Below, piece after piece: positions 46,464-58,827 of a stretch of 64,000 nt of DNA. The stretch's first letter is position 1. The number at the start of each line of letters is the position of its first letter. Position numbers and translations under genes: made by a program. The stretch is from Durusdinium trenchii. Lineage: Eukaryota > Sar > Dinophyceae > Suessiales > Symbiodiniaceae. The stretch lies in the NCBI GenBank assembly GCA_963970005.1, contig CAXAMN010022917.1, positions 573,131-637,130 of the forward strand, given 5' to 3'. The notes beneath the pieces are model-generated. The model did no database searches and was not told where the DNA came from. It saw only the letters and a program-made list of their open reading frames with translations.

Positions 46464-49400
46464 TTAGGCGTAGACTTTGTCGTCCTGGGCCTGGTAAGCC
46501 TCCTCGCACCACTGGCGGATGCGTTGTCTCTCAATCTCTCGTGCGGCGTGCGCGCACGGGGGATCCGCAGGATCGGAGAACATTAAATCTAAGTGATGAG
46601 CACCCAGATCGAGGACCAGGGCAATGGTAGATCCATCCACATTCATCTCCTCAGACAGAGACGTTTGGACGCGTTCGGGAGCTGGCGGCGACTAGAACAG
46701 AGAGCAGCACAGTGGAGAAGTGTCCAGATCCCATGTCGTTGGTCGAGGAAAGCACTCCCCCCACTCCATCATTAAGCTCCAGAGGGTCCGCTACAAGGCT
46801 AACCCTCAGTTTGTTTGGGACATCAAGGTCAACTTATCCATCTGTTTTTGATTAGTGGAAAAAACAATTCCCCAGAAAAGGGATGTAATGTAGAAGGTCC
46901 ACGTTTCATCACTTCTCCTGGGTCAAGCTGTAAGGCGTCCTCTTTCGACGCCACGCGTCTTCGACCACCCGCCCCGCCTGCACCATGGGACCGGTGGGCC
47001 CGCCGGACGGCGGATAGACCCCCATGCCGGACCAGGGATCCAAAGCCCCGTTGCTCCAAACGATGTTTCGGTGCTGCGAGGCATTGGCACGGTCGCCGTA
47101 GTAGGCCGTGAGCCAGGTGCTCCAAAGGTCTGTTGTCATGGGGGGCACCACGAAGGCCTTGGTCCTGGAAGCGGAAGAAACAAAAGGTCCAAAAAACACG
47201 GTGCTCGAATCTGGTGGGTCAAACTCATTCTTTCAGAGGTCACTTGAAGATGTTCCGTAGCAACACCTTTCAAGGCCAAGTCTGAGCTCATTTTCCCAAA
47301 AATGGCATGGGGATGAAGGGGGGTCGTTCAACTCTCCTCGCAAATGCTGAGCGCCCTGGTCCCTGGTCCTGCAAATCCTTTCCGCACGTGCCTGGTTGAA
47401 GGCCTTTAGGCCCCACCACACTCGCAACCTGAGTCAGCCGCTTGGCGGGTGGTAAGCTCCGATGGGAACTGCCCAACTCAGACCAATTGGCGTGCTATTC
47501 CTCGCCTCCAACCTATAGTGGGTTGAGAGTAGATGGCACAATCCCCAACAGGTGTTCTATATGCACCCCTATGCCAAAAAATCTTGGGGTTTGTGCCATC
47601 TACTCTCAATCCACTGAAATAGCAATAGCCTCCAACCAAGTAAGATTGCGATGCGTGGAACGCACGTGTCAAGTGGCCGCCTCATTGGCCAGGCAGCGGC
47701 AGTGGGTGCTCTACATCTCCGTGTGTCCGTCTCCAAACGCCCAAAAAGGACGGAGGTGCTGCTGAAAACTTCCCCCCCAACCATCCTCTCAGTTTGAAAA
47801 GCCGGTCGCCAACCCGGGGTTTGTTCTCATGTGGTTCCCCACCTCCCCAACCAAAGTCCAAACTCCAATTGCATGTCTCCGGCACGGTGTAGTTCCTCTG
47901 AATCGCCGGAGGCCAAGGAGGCCAATAGAAGTCATGGCCCAGGCCCCTGGCCGACACCTGCGACAGATCCTCATTGCCTCAGTCAAGCCCATCATGGTCC
48001 ATCCAATCAACAACATAGCGATGGCCTCCCCATCCAACAGAGTACTGGTAAAAGACTCCGGGTGTAGACGACGGAGTTGAGCCGGGGCACCGGAGTGCTC
48101 CGGTGCTCGAGCAAATCAACCAGGAAGAGCCTGTTTCTGTTGGTTTTCGACTCTTCCTTGGTCATGGACCCTGCAGGAACATGGCCGCTATGGAGATTTG
48201 CTATAAAGGTATGCCTTCCGCATGGAAGTGGTCTTACATCCTTTCCTGTGCACACCATTGCATGGTCAACCCTGCATCGAGTCATTCATCTTTTGACATT
48301 ACATGGCCGCTGCTCCCAACATTGTCAAATTGTTTTCATATAATGTTCCCACATAGGCATGCGAGCTTGCCGTAAGAAAATAGCTGTCCCAAGCGATCCA
48401 AGGTGCAAACAATACTCGTCCAAGCAAACGTCTTCGGCAGCGTGCCTGTGTAGTTGCCTTGCTGGCTGGGATTTCCAACATTTGCAACATGTGCTTCTAG
48501 CCATTCGCAATCCTTGCCGTTAATACGCATATTTGTTGTCATTATTGTCAGTATGTATCATGAGGAATTACTATGTACTTAATCGGGATAACACTGTACG
48601 GCAAACATGTCAACAATAACACATGAAATAAATGGTGATCCAAGCACATGACCAAGCTTTGGAAAGACCTTGCAGTCAATGGTCATGGCACCTGTCTCCG
48701 CCCATCTCAAACAGAAAGGGAAACAGCATGGTGGGGTGGAACCATGTTGCGTCCGTGTTGTTTTCAATATTCGTCATGCAAAACACTGCCACGCACTTCC
48801 AATCATCTGAGGCACGCGAAAAAGGAGAACAGAAATGAACAGAATTGGCTTTTTCATACGTACGACCCTGGGATTCCTACATCCGGGCACTTCCTGAGTC
48901 GTACTGTGACACTAGAGTGGACACTAGGGCCCTAGGGTGGACACCCCGGCAATCAACAAAAGAAGCGGCGGAAAACCAGTAAACCGTCTCACTTCCAACT
49001 CAGGACGTCCACTGCGTTCGATCGCTGCTCGCAGCTGGGTCTCATGAAGTCTTCTGCGAAGAGCATCGGCTGACCGGACAGCCACCGCACTCCGCGCAGG
49101 GCGGGCAGGAGGCACACGGTGTTTCAAGGAAATCGCTGCTGTGTGGTCCTTGGTGACCCGAGGAAGCGGGCTTCCTAGAGTCTACCGAAAGACCCCTTGA
49201 TTCAACCACCCCAACGTAGGCAAATATGGCATCCGCAGTTCCCACACTTGATGACAAACAGGTATATAAATGTTTCCATGCTTGACGGGTAGCAAGCGGC
49301 CACTTTGCGTGATATCGCATTGAACGGGCCCTGACCGACAGGTCTCCAGTCCCCATTGGCTCATGAAGCGGAAGGGGAAGGGATAGAACGCCACTGTTTC

Positions 49401-52400
49401 AGGACGCCACTAATCAATCCTGCAAGCAACGGTGGCCAACATGGTCAAACTGCAGCCGCAACAACCTGCGTTGTGGGCCATTGTGGGGCCACGAAGGGTG
49501 AATTTGCCTTGGGGCTCGGGTGAGGATTCTTCCTCGCAAACAGACGCTCTTCCCCCTGCCTGGAATGAGTTCCAGCAGGCTTGTACATCATGCTCATCAA
49601 GCCTACTTGCCATCTGCAAACTTGTTCGTTCCCCAGGGGTTGAAGAGTCCATTCGAAAGAAATATTTGTTCAATAAACTTCAGACTGAAGGAAGGAAGGA
49701 AGGAAGCAAGGAAGGAAGCGACGAGCAGCAGCAGCTCAGGCACAGCCACCAAGTCTCTGTGGCGGGAGTCGCGATTGATGTTCAAAGCTTCAAAACGTGG
49801 CCGATCGCGGCTCCAAGCCAAGCTGCCCCGGTCCTTCATGCTCTGCAGTAAGCTCTGATCGTCAGTGCCTCAAGTACTGAGGGACACACATCTTGAGGGC
49901 CACATTCGGCAGCATTGAGAGCATCAAAACGAACCCGCGCGACTCACATCCACCAAGAAAGTCAAAAGAGTGGCTGAACATCTCAGAAGGGACACATGCC
50001 CTCAGAAGGGTTAACATGGAACACTTCCCCGCAATCCCATCCCCGGAAAAGCGGAATTACATGTGTTTCGGTCGCAGACGAAAAACAACAAATATGTCCA
50101 ACGAAAACAACGTCTACGTCCTGGGACAGAAGTGGATCACACCTTTGAGCCCATCCTTGATACTTGAGACGCATAGAATGGTCCATTGGATGCTTGGCTC
50201 AAGAGCAGCTGGGCACAAATGGTCCCATGTCAAAAACCATTTGGTGCCTTTAGTCCATGCTGCTTTCTCCAACAAATGAAGAGCAATGGATCAATATCTA
50301 CCCATCAAAGAACCGGCGGTGCATTCTTGAAGAGGTAAACTGTTGGTTCAAGGGCTCAAGCAAGCGAGGCCAATGCGCATTGAACATCATTGTGCCCCAA
50401 ATAGCCTCAATCAGTGGATGGTATTCTTAATGCGTAACTAGATGACTAGATGTAACTAGTAATTAGGAGGAATGTTCTGGATGATGCCCAGGAACAGCAA
50501 GAGACTACCCCTTAAGAGCGCGCGCCCCACGTCCAAGCCGTTTCCACGTCCAAGGACCTTCAGCCGCGGCTGGTGAGGAGGGCTCCGCAGGGATGTCCCA
50601 GCAAGTCCTCAGCTAGCAAAGGCAGAGTCATGATCAGTCAGTCCAGGTCTCAACCTCTTCATGCTATTGGTAGTGTAGACTGTTGATTAGCACAACTTCC
50701 CCATTGGGAATCGTATCATGGAGGTGTTCTTCTTCATCAACCGCCTAATATATACGTTCATGTATATAAGAACCAATCCCCTCAACCGCCTGGAGTCACA
50801 GACTGCTGTTCTGCAAATACCCAAAACCCGCCAGACAACCACATCACTGGCTGGATGTTGGGGGGGTGGGCTCTGGGGCAAAAGATCTCCAAACGTCTGG
50901 ATGCAGAAAAGCTCATCAAAGTGCTCCAGCCTCTTGGTCTTGTAGGGCACTAGCCAGGGGCCGGTTCTAGGTATGTCTGTATGGATATAATATGTGTTAG
51001 CCATGAACTCCAAGCAATGAGCGCCCAGCTGCAAGGAGGTACCGTTCCAAGTTACAACTGTGTTTACAACTTGCAGCCTTAAACCAAAGTCTTCCCACCG
51101 GAGTAGCGCCACTGTGTCCTGGGCGTGAGAACCCAGGAGTTGCACCCGAGGCTTCCTCCTTCCATCACCTCCGATCCGAGCATCTTCGTCTTGCTCACCT
51201 TGGATGAAATGCACCAGGAGTTAATAGGTCACCAAGTGAGACGTCTTTGGGTCGAACGAAGGAGACGCAGCCGTTGGAGTTGGAGGTGGTGCAATGAATC
51301 GACCAAGTGTACAAGGACGCTCCAGGACGCTTGGTCGAATAGCACCCGACTCTGGGCATACCTCATTCAGGTATTACATATATGGCTTTGTGTCAATACC
51401 TGGAGCCTGACTCCCCGATATGTTGACCTAGTCGAAGTTCTATTCATTGGTCCTGATCAACCCGGGTGCCCCAGTTTCGACCCACAGCCATTGGCCATAT
51501 CAGAATGGGCTTTCCCAAGGCCTCTTTTGGAGGTCGCCTGGGCTATCCCACACGGATACCCCTGTGAGACATGTTGTATAACGAAAACTGCACAAAACCC
51601 TTACGTAGTAAAGTAATAGTAAAATAATGTAAAACATTGTAAAACAACTTGGCGCCGTGCCCCTTAAGGGGAGTAGAACGAGTTCATGCAAGAATCATCG
51701 AAAATTGCCCTGAATGACGAACCGATAACCAGCTCTACAATCCTATACCAGCAGACAAACAAACCGGCAAACATCACCGAACAACTATATAAAAATATAT
51801 TTCCAGAACTTCCAGGTCACATTGTACCAAACTGCTACGGAGTCTGCCAGTGCTGCTGCCAGTTCCAGAATGCCTGACGCATGCAGCTGTTTCTCGTTGA
51901 GTTGGGCGCCGTTGCTGTGCAGCTGATCCCAATGCACGGTCACCTGCGGGCACGTGCGCGCGTGGCCAGGTCCAGCTGGATCCAAATGAAGCCAATGAAT
52001 GAGTAACTCGATACCAAGCCGTGTGCACGTCTGAGCCCTTGTGATTCAATTGCAGGTCCCCAAAGCCGCAGTTTCTCGAGGAGTTTTGAGACAAATGCAA
52101 ATGTTTGATCCATGCGGCCAGCTATATACATCCCCTGAAACCCGCTTTTAGAAAGACGGAAAGTGGCAAACATGCTTCAACCAGCAACCCCAACAGCTCC
52201 GATAGCGGTGCCGCATGTTTGGGCTGAAACGCCTTGAGATCTCCCATGCGGATGGTGTAGTGCACCTGCCGCAGCCCAGTGGCCCCGAAGCCTTCAATTC
52301 CCAAAATGTTTTTTTTTAATGGATTTGTTTCAAGCGTTACACCCCCCCAAAAAAAAGAAAGGCTTGCGGAAGGAACAGCCCCAAACACACCAGGATCATG

Positions 52401-55400
52401 GACTCTCTATCTCTCTCTCTCCCTCTCTCTCTCCACAGAGTCTGATTGAAGCTCGGCCTAACCCCGACGGTGAAAAGGACGGGCAGTATGGCCCTATGGC
52501 AATCCGTGGCTTTCATCTGTGCAAATGTCGTGCTGCTGATGTGTGCTGATTTGATCCTGAATAACATCCTCAACCAGTCTCAGGAGACTGACCGTCCAAA
52601 TCAGGAGACTGACCGATTGACCGGAAAGACGGAAGGTCGTTCGCGGCAAATGGAATTCATCCAGGGCACCCAATTTTGACCCATCCCCCTTTGTGACCCT
52701 GTTCCTCCAACAAGCTTGTGGTCTTCTTCGTCCAATGGAATTCATCCAGTGAGACGTCCGGCTTTTTGTGACACCACCGGCACAGCAGGGCGTCTGATCT
52801 TCCTCCACTTGAACGTAGAGATTCTTTTGAATCCATTGCACTGCCCCTGTGACTCTCACCCAAATACTGCTCGACCACCTCAAAAAACCATCTTACATTG
52901 ATGGAATGTTCAAGTTAGGTGAGCCACAACCTGATGGAAAGCTCGTAGATAAGTCCTGACTGGTGCTGATTGCCTTTGGCAAGGCTTGTTCTGTTTAGAC
53001 TTCTATATCCATCTTCTGCGCATGGCTGAAATACAGAAATGGACTTTCAAGGTTTAAGACCACTTCTTCTACGAATAGGGTCCTGCTCCACCCAGATTTG
53101 AGCCTGCCAAAAGATCACTTCACAACTAAACCTAAAGAGCCCTATTTCCTCACAAGGTCGCCCCAAACTATCCGAAATCCATAGAACAGTGTATAACAGT
53201 GTACCGCCAGAAAGCCATGAAGAAGGTGCATCTGGCTTCGCGAGATCTCGAGCCCATTCTTCCAAAAACCCTCCCCCAAACCTAGAAACTCGTTTCCCGA
53301 ACCGCGGACACCCCTCCCCCCGACCTTCTCCAGCTCACCGCTTTCAACGCGGAATCCAAAGTCCCGGCTGAGTGGCTCGCAGGCCACACGCATGGGCCAG
53401 GCCGGCATGGTGCCGCCTTCACCCACAGCTGTGGGGATGTAACCTTCGGACATCTCAGGCGGCTGGGATGGATTGAAAAGAGAGTTTTTCCACATGGTCT
53501 AAAATCTAAAATTCACCCACAGTCACGAGCACTTGAAAGATCCTGAAAGAACCCTATGCCGCATTTTGGGATCCTCGATCAGCGTGCGTTCGAAAGCTCC
53601 AAGATGTCCAAAATGTTCTGCGAAGCGACTCGAGGGGAATGGATAATTGCCTTCCGCCAATAAGAAATAGGTCCTCAGCTTGGAGACGGGAGATGCCTAA
53701 GTAGAGAGGTACGGAAGCATTGTGGATTGGGATGGTGCAAATCGTCCATGTGGAGGATTCATGGGTGTTTTCTGTACCTGCACATGTGTCAGGTTGCGCA
53801 TGGCAACACCATGACATGACTCACAAAAGACCAAGAGAAGTCAAGCCGGGCGACATGGAGCATCATGGAGCAACAGCCCTTGGCCCCAAAAAGGCAAGTT
53901 GGTGCATATGTGACCTCTCCGGAACTGGTCTCCAAACGTTCTGCACATTGTTGTCAACACCCCATGCCATACCGAAAAAAACATGGCTCAATGTGTTTAA
54001 TCCGCTTTTCCAATGTTCCTTCCGCTCCCTAAAATAATCATGTCACCACGTGGATGGCATGGGCGCCACTTGGATTATTATCTATATAATCAACGTAGAT
54101 TTCACAGGAAAGAACGTCCGCACGTGCGCTGCCAGGTGGGTGGACTCGTATGCTCCACCCAAAACCAAGAGAGGTTAAGTGACCTTATAGGACCCTACTG
54201 GGGTACCTGGTCATTCAACCTCTGTTGGACGTGCAGTTCACCAGCTGTTTGTATTCCGAACAGTTCTCGTCCGAGCTCGGGGCCGGCTCGCGCGGACGAT
54301 GACTAGACCGAGCCAGTCCTGACAAACCTGCCTGTGTTTCACAACCGTTCCATGACCCGGATTTTGTTTCTCAACTCTTCTCCAGCTGAAGCAGCTCTTG
54401 AGCCCAGGCAGTGAATTGCTTCACCTCCTGCAGCGGCTCACAGCTGTGCACTCGCTTCGACAGCAAACCTCACTTCGACCGCTGGTCGTCCCGTGTGGTC
54501 CGTCGGACGGTGCCATCCAACGAAGGCAGGAAGGCCAGGAAACGGTCCCGTGGTTGGCCAACCCACGGCAGCATCTACTAGCACCTTCCAACAGGTCTCC
54601 GAAATGGAGGGTTGGGAAAGACCCTAACAGGTTTCAATTGGTGACCTGTTGGAGGTGCTGGTAATTACCGGATTTGAGACACAAAAGTTGAATGATGACT
54701 CATGACCCAAATGACCCTACTCTACTATACAAATGATTAGAAATGCAGCATCCTTTGAACACTCCAGTTCTCAATAGGGCCTATGGATGCCTTGAACTGG
54801 GCATGTTCCTGTTCACTGGTTTTTAAATGTATGTTCAAAGGCCTTTTTGGTGAAAAAGACGGGTGAAAAAAGGGATGTTCATCCCATCCTACTTCACCCC
54901 CATCCTACTTTCCATGCCAAGAAGCTCAAGCCCAACGTCGAGCTCAAGCCCCCTTCGATCAGTGGCCACGCCACGCGGAGGTTCTCAACGCATCGCTCCG
55001 AAGCGCCGCCAAAGGAGGACACGCCCCTCGTAATGGCCTCCAACCCCGGCCCATGTGCTTGGAGTAGGGTTGGAGCATAGGGGTGGAGATGGGTGGAGTA
55101 GGGGAAAGGGAACAAAAGAAGTGCCGAAGAAAAAGCTATGCCTTCGCAAATGTAAGGTATAGCCCTTCAAAGTCTTTTGAGGACTTGAATGTGAACAACG
55201 TGGCGGAAAAAGCATCAAGCACAGGCAGGACTGCCTGGTATGGCCAATCAAGGCTTTCGCGCGTCACTGTGGTTGCCAGCTGCCAAATCGGTGCGGATGC
55301 AGCAATGGCGCCTCGAACAGTACTGCTGATCACTGGTGTGGAAGGGGTTGACATTGGGGACAGCACAGTTGATCTGCCAATTGTTCATAACCATCCTTCC

Positions 55401-58400
55401 TATAGTACCCTCTATACAACAAATGTAATATGTGGCGTAAAAGGGGAATGCTGGGGCATCTCATTTTCGTTGTTGGCTGTAGTGTCGTTTTTTGTTTTAA
55501 TGTGTTTGTTCGTTGTGTATGCGTTGCCGATGATTTATGCTGTGGGACTTGTTGGGCCTTTGGGACAGTTTTGCCCCTAACTTTCACCTCATCGCGTGTT
55601 TTAAGATGAGGTTCAGATTTGTTTAGGTCGTTGTTTTTTTATGTTTGGGTTTAAGGATTAGTTCATAATATATTCAATTAATATGTTACGTATTAATTAG
55701 CCTTTCCATTTTCTTATTCCATCCCACCAATGTTCAATAATCCTGACTTGATTGATTTGTGTTAGGTATATATATATTATGTGTGTGTGTATCGTTCAGT
55801 TCATCCAGTGCTGATGCCAAAGAGTTTGGTTTTTTGCCATAGCATCCCATGTTCCATCATGGTTGAGTTCCTTATCACACTCAATGATGACTTGTTTGTC
55901 CGTGAGGTTTTTATACATTATTTTAACCATGTCAAACCTTTTATATACAATTATTTTTGGGGGGGGCTATTTCCCTTTATACAAGCAAGAAGAAGTTGTC
56001 ACTTCCATGTTTGTTGGAGCCAAAGTCATACTCAGAACCCCATCCACACCCTTGATATTGCTGATGTTTTAAACATGTTGTACCAACACCATTGAAACCA
56101 CGAGGCTGGTGTACCAGCAAGCCGAACACGAGCGGATGTGTCTCGTCAAATGCTCCCAGGTGCCATCGATGACCTCCGGCATCTTCATTCGCATCCATCC
56201 GGCCAACATCCTTAGGAATTGCGAGCACAAAACATCTTTTCCCCACATTTCCTGCAACAAATTCCCTAGACTACTGGAAGTGGGATTCACCTAAATGGAC
56301 ACCATTCATTCACCCGTCAGCCAGGCATCCCTCCATAGCTGCCCCCAAAGGCTACCACCGGGGCTCGCGGTCCGCCACTGGTTGCTTGGAGCTCGGCGAT
56401 GATGGCCGCGTAGTCGGCCAGAGCTTGAGCGCTGGTACAGTAACCCACACAGTCCTGCGGACTCTGGGAGCGTGGGGCCAATCTAAATCATTGGAGTCCG
56501 TCTGGATGAGCCCGGTGGTTCATGGTGTTTGTTGCTCGATCCCACCTTAAGTGACAACACCTAGGACCTACACGAGGACATACGAGGACTGCAGATTGAA
56601 CGGAGTCAAACACGAGAATTCAGCAACCTCCGTTTGGAGGAGGACGCAGTTGGGACTTTGGAGCCAATTTTCTTCGAGCCAACCTAATGGCAGGAGCTAC
56701 TAGTAGCGCCCTTGCTCCCAGGAGCGATGCCCTTTGTTCCCAGTAGCGTCTTGTTGCTAGTATTGATGCCAGGAGCTACTAGCCAGTTTTGCTCTTTTAT
56801 AGTTCTATAACTATAATATTCTATAACATATTCTGTACAGATTCTCCCAAAGGTCAGTGTGCCATTTCAGTTCGGGCATGAAATACCTTCACTATTTTGT
56901 CAGATCTTGTCAGGCATTGAAAAAAGCTCTGCTCAGGCCATGCCGGAGCTTTCGTTGCCTTGCAACGTGGTTAGTTTGAAAAACATGCGTTCCATGGCCA
57001 GCTGTTCCGTGCAGGTTCCGTGTTAACGTTCTTTGACAAGGCAGCTAGGCTGATGCGGCGCCGGATCGGTTTGCGGCGTCGGATCGGTTGCGCAAAGCTA
57101 CGGACCTATTTACCTGCTTCTTGTGGAGACAAGCCACATAAAGGAAAAACAGGAGACAGGTCACTTGCGTCCCTCAAAAACTAAACACAATAGACATGGT
57201 GTAGCCTCAAAAATACGGCCAAGGCGAGCTTACGCTTTGTGTGTCTTTTGCTTCATGTTCGATCTGTCCAGCGCTGCCTCCAGCTCCTTCAGTGTTTACA
57301 AGGTGTTCATTGGGTGAACATGTGTCCGCCAAACGCAAAAATATGTTTGGCAAAGCTTAGCAGGAACCCTCAAGGGGACGACTTCCAAATGCCTTCTTTG
57401 CAACCAAACATGATCTGTCTCAAAGGTGCACCCGGTGAAGTGTTTCCCAACAAAGGGAACCATTCCAAAGGCCTTGCTGCAAACCGGAACGGAATCCACA
57501 TGCGGCAGGCCCTATGCGCGTTGTTTTACAAGCACAAAAGGGACCAACTCACCAAGGTACCAGTCCTTCTGCATGGCCCACAACCACCCAGGATCTTCAA
57601 GACTGTTGATAGGGGACGAACAATGATGCCCCCCCAAAACCCAATCCTAACGGCCATCGAACTACCGATGCCTCCCAGACCTGTTTCGTGTAAATCGAAC
57701 ATCTCGGAGAATCTCGGTCGACTCATGTCTTGGGCGTGTCATTGAAGCAGCTGAGGGTCCTCAACCGCTTGCTGGCCACACATCTTCCACACCGAGGAGG
57801 GCTCACAACGATGCTCAGCGAACACGATCAACGCACCAAAGGAGGGGGCCAGCTCCCACATCAAGCCCGTCTGATTCACATAGACGCCTCCACCGGCCAT
57901 GAGTGTTGGATCGTCACACACATGTGTATCACCAACACGTGGAACTGGCATAAACCTTGAAACCAGTTTTCTTCAGGTGGACGGCTTGCCCGCCCTGTGG
58001 GGATGAAACTTTGAAGGCGTAGCGGCGTAGTTTTGAAAGCATTGTTATACAATAGTGGGTTTACGTTCTCAGTTCTCAATGAGTCTCAATCAGAGTTTTG
58101 AAATACAGTATCAGGTTGCTGCTCAAGATGTATGAGGCGACATAGAGCTGGCGAGGGCTTCAAAGCAGCTAGCTAGGACGACGGATTGAATGTAACAGGG
58201 ACCGTGCTCTTGAATTGTCCGGCCGGTAGCATCATACATCCCACTTGCAGGCAGCTGAACAGGAGGTTGGTGTACTGTCAGGCGAGTGGGACTTTTGCCA
58301 ATTCAGTGAAACAACCGCAGCACACAGCCCACTTGGAAGCCTACCTATCAACCATTGAGATTGGAATTCCATGGAGTCGCAGACCAAAACCTCGTCATAC

Positions 58401-58573
58401 AAATTTCAGACATACCATGTTCAACAACAGCCTGCCTGTCCATCAAAGCATATCAAAGCCATGACACAAAAGGTGGTCCAATGCCATACCCTGTCACGGT
58501 GCCATGCCTTTGGGTGTGGTGTCTGCCAAGGCACCCACCGGTGACTCGTTGCCGGTGTAGAAGAAAATGGGAC
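46464..58573 (-). CDS. PRCP: Serine carboxypeptidase family S28 (lysosomal Pro-X carboxypeptidase type), N-terminus not found
   Basis: Removes a C-terminal residue after proline, in lysosomes or the secretory route (known for the family). Exons in coding order: 58573-58545 (PIFFYTGNE), 57887-57810 (NQTGLMWELAPSFGALIVFA, EHR), 56431-56327 (ALADYA...GGSYGGM with the nucleophile Ser), 55325-55268 (VRGAIAASAPIWQL), 55037-54909 (ITRG...C.ENLR.AW), 53453-53337 (MPAWPMRVACE), 51943-51821 (ALADSVAVWYN), 47957-47852 (DFYWPPWPPAIQ, ETC), about 47174-46914 (NIVWSNGALDPWSG with the Asp) and 46649-46464 (GAHHLDL with the His; TAA 46464). The 56327 end needs a GC donor; the 53337 end joins 51943 in phase with a GA donor. 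Missing exons: before 58573, around the RYYG and LAAW blocks, and the YQ.CTE block. Introns hold MITE-like elements. Identification is firm; several exon edges are estimates. Confidence 0.8.
47517..47615. mobile_element. MITE-like element, family A (99 bp, best copy)
   Basis: Left end AGTGGGTTGAGAGTAGATGG then CACAATCCCCAA; the right end is its reverse complement with about two mismatches over 31 bp. Lies in an S28 gene intron. Other copies are at 35226-35301 and 27379-27461, and a one-sided match is at about 27660. Confidence 0.75.
49193..49245. mobile_element. MITE-like element, family B, partial copy
   Basis: CCCCTTGATTCAACCACCCC, then AACGTAGGCAAATATGGCAT and AGTTCCC match the right two thirds of 19818-19894. 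The left arm is missing. Confidence 0.5.
49686..49719. repeat. GGAA microsatellite
   Basis: GAAGGAAGGAAGGAAGGAAG followed by one interrupted unit. Confidence 0.8.
52402..52435. repeat. CT microsatellite
   Basis: CTCTCTATCTCTCTCTCTCC and more CT units. In an S28 gene intron. Confidence 0.75.
54576..54664. mobile_element. MITE-like element, family C (89 bp)
   Basis: Left TACTAGCACCTTCCAACAGG, right CCTGTTGGAGGTGCTGGTA. The terminal inverted repeats share AGCACC, TCCAACAGGTC with one base indel. In an S28 gene intron. Confidence 0.65.
56690..56783 (-). repeat. Cluster of GGAGCTACTAGTAGCG / CCTTGCTCC motifs
   Basis: GGCAGGAGCTACTAGTAGCG and CCCTTGCTCCCAGGAGCGAT, then a second GCCAGGAGCTACTAG. 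The reverse orientation of the AGCAAGG-CGCTAC family. Confidence 0.65.
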
Positions 58574-58628
58574 CTGGTGACCGTAGTTGGGCGAAAACAA
58601 ACACAATAGGACCTATATAGATTTCAAG

Positions 58629-58788
58629 AACGTTGTTGTTGTTGTTGCTGTTGCTCTTGCTGCTGGTGTTGTTGTTGNNNNNNNNNNTGCTGCTGTATGC
58701 TGCTGTTGTTGTTGCTGTTGCTGTCGTTGTTGCTGTTGCTGCTGGTGTTGTTGTTGCTGTTGCTCCTGCTGTTGTTGCTTGAAAGTCT
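58629..58788. repeat. GTT/GCT triplet repeat, array 1, with a scaffold gap
   Basis: Triplets GTT, GCT and CTT in irregular order, including the marker word CTGCTGTATGCTGCTG. It resembles 59970-60080 almost base for base. Confidence 0.85.
58678..58687. other. Assembly gap (10 N) in triplet array 1
   Basis: The sister array reads GTGTTGTTGTTG, 10 bases (60003-60012), then TGCTGCTGTATG, so a 10-base fill is possible. 10 N is also a conventional gap size. Confidence 0.9.
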
Positions 58789-58827
58789 TCTTTTTGGATC
58801 GTTTGATTGACTCGACTCGGCTGTTAG

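Noticed and set aside
49600..49680. Minus-strand text LSNGLFNPWG resembling the S28 Asp motif SNG.LDPWSG
   Set aside because: It lacks the catalytic Asp and Ser-Gly, and the true motif is in the exon at about 47.0 kb.
57230..57300. Minus-strand helical end LKELEAALDRSNMKQKTHKA with a stop, inside an S28 intron
   Set aside because: Too short and without a matching upstream exon to call a separate gene.
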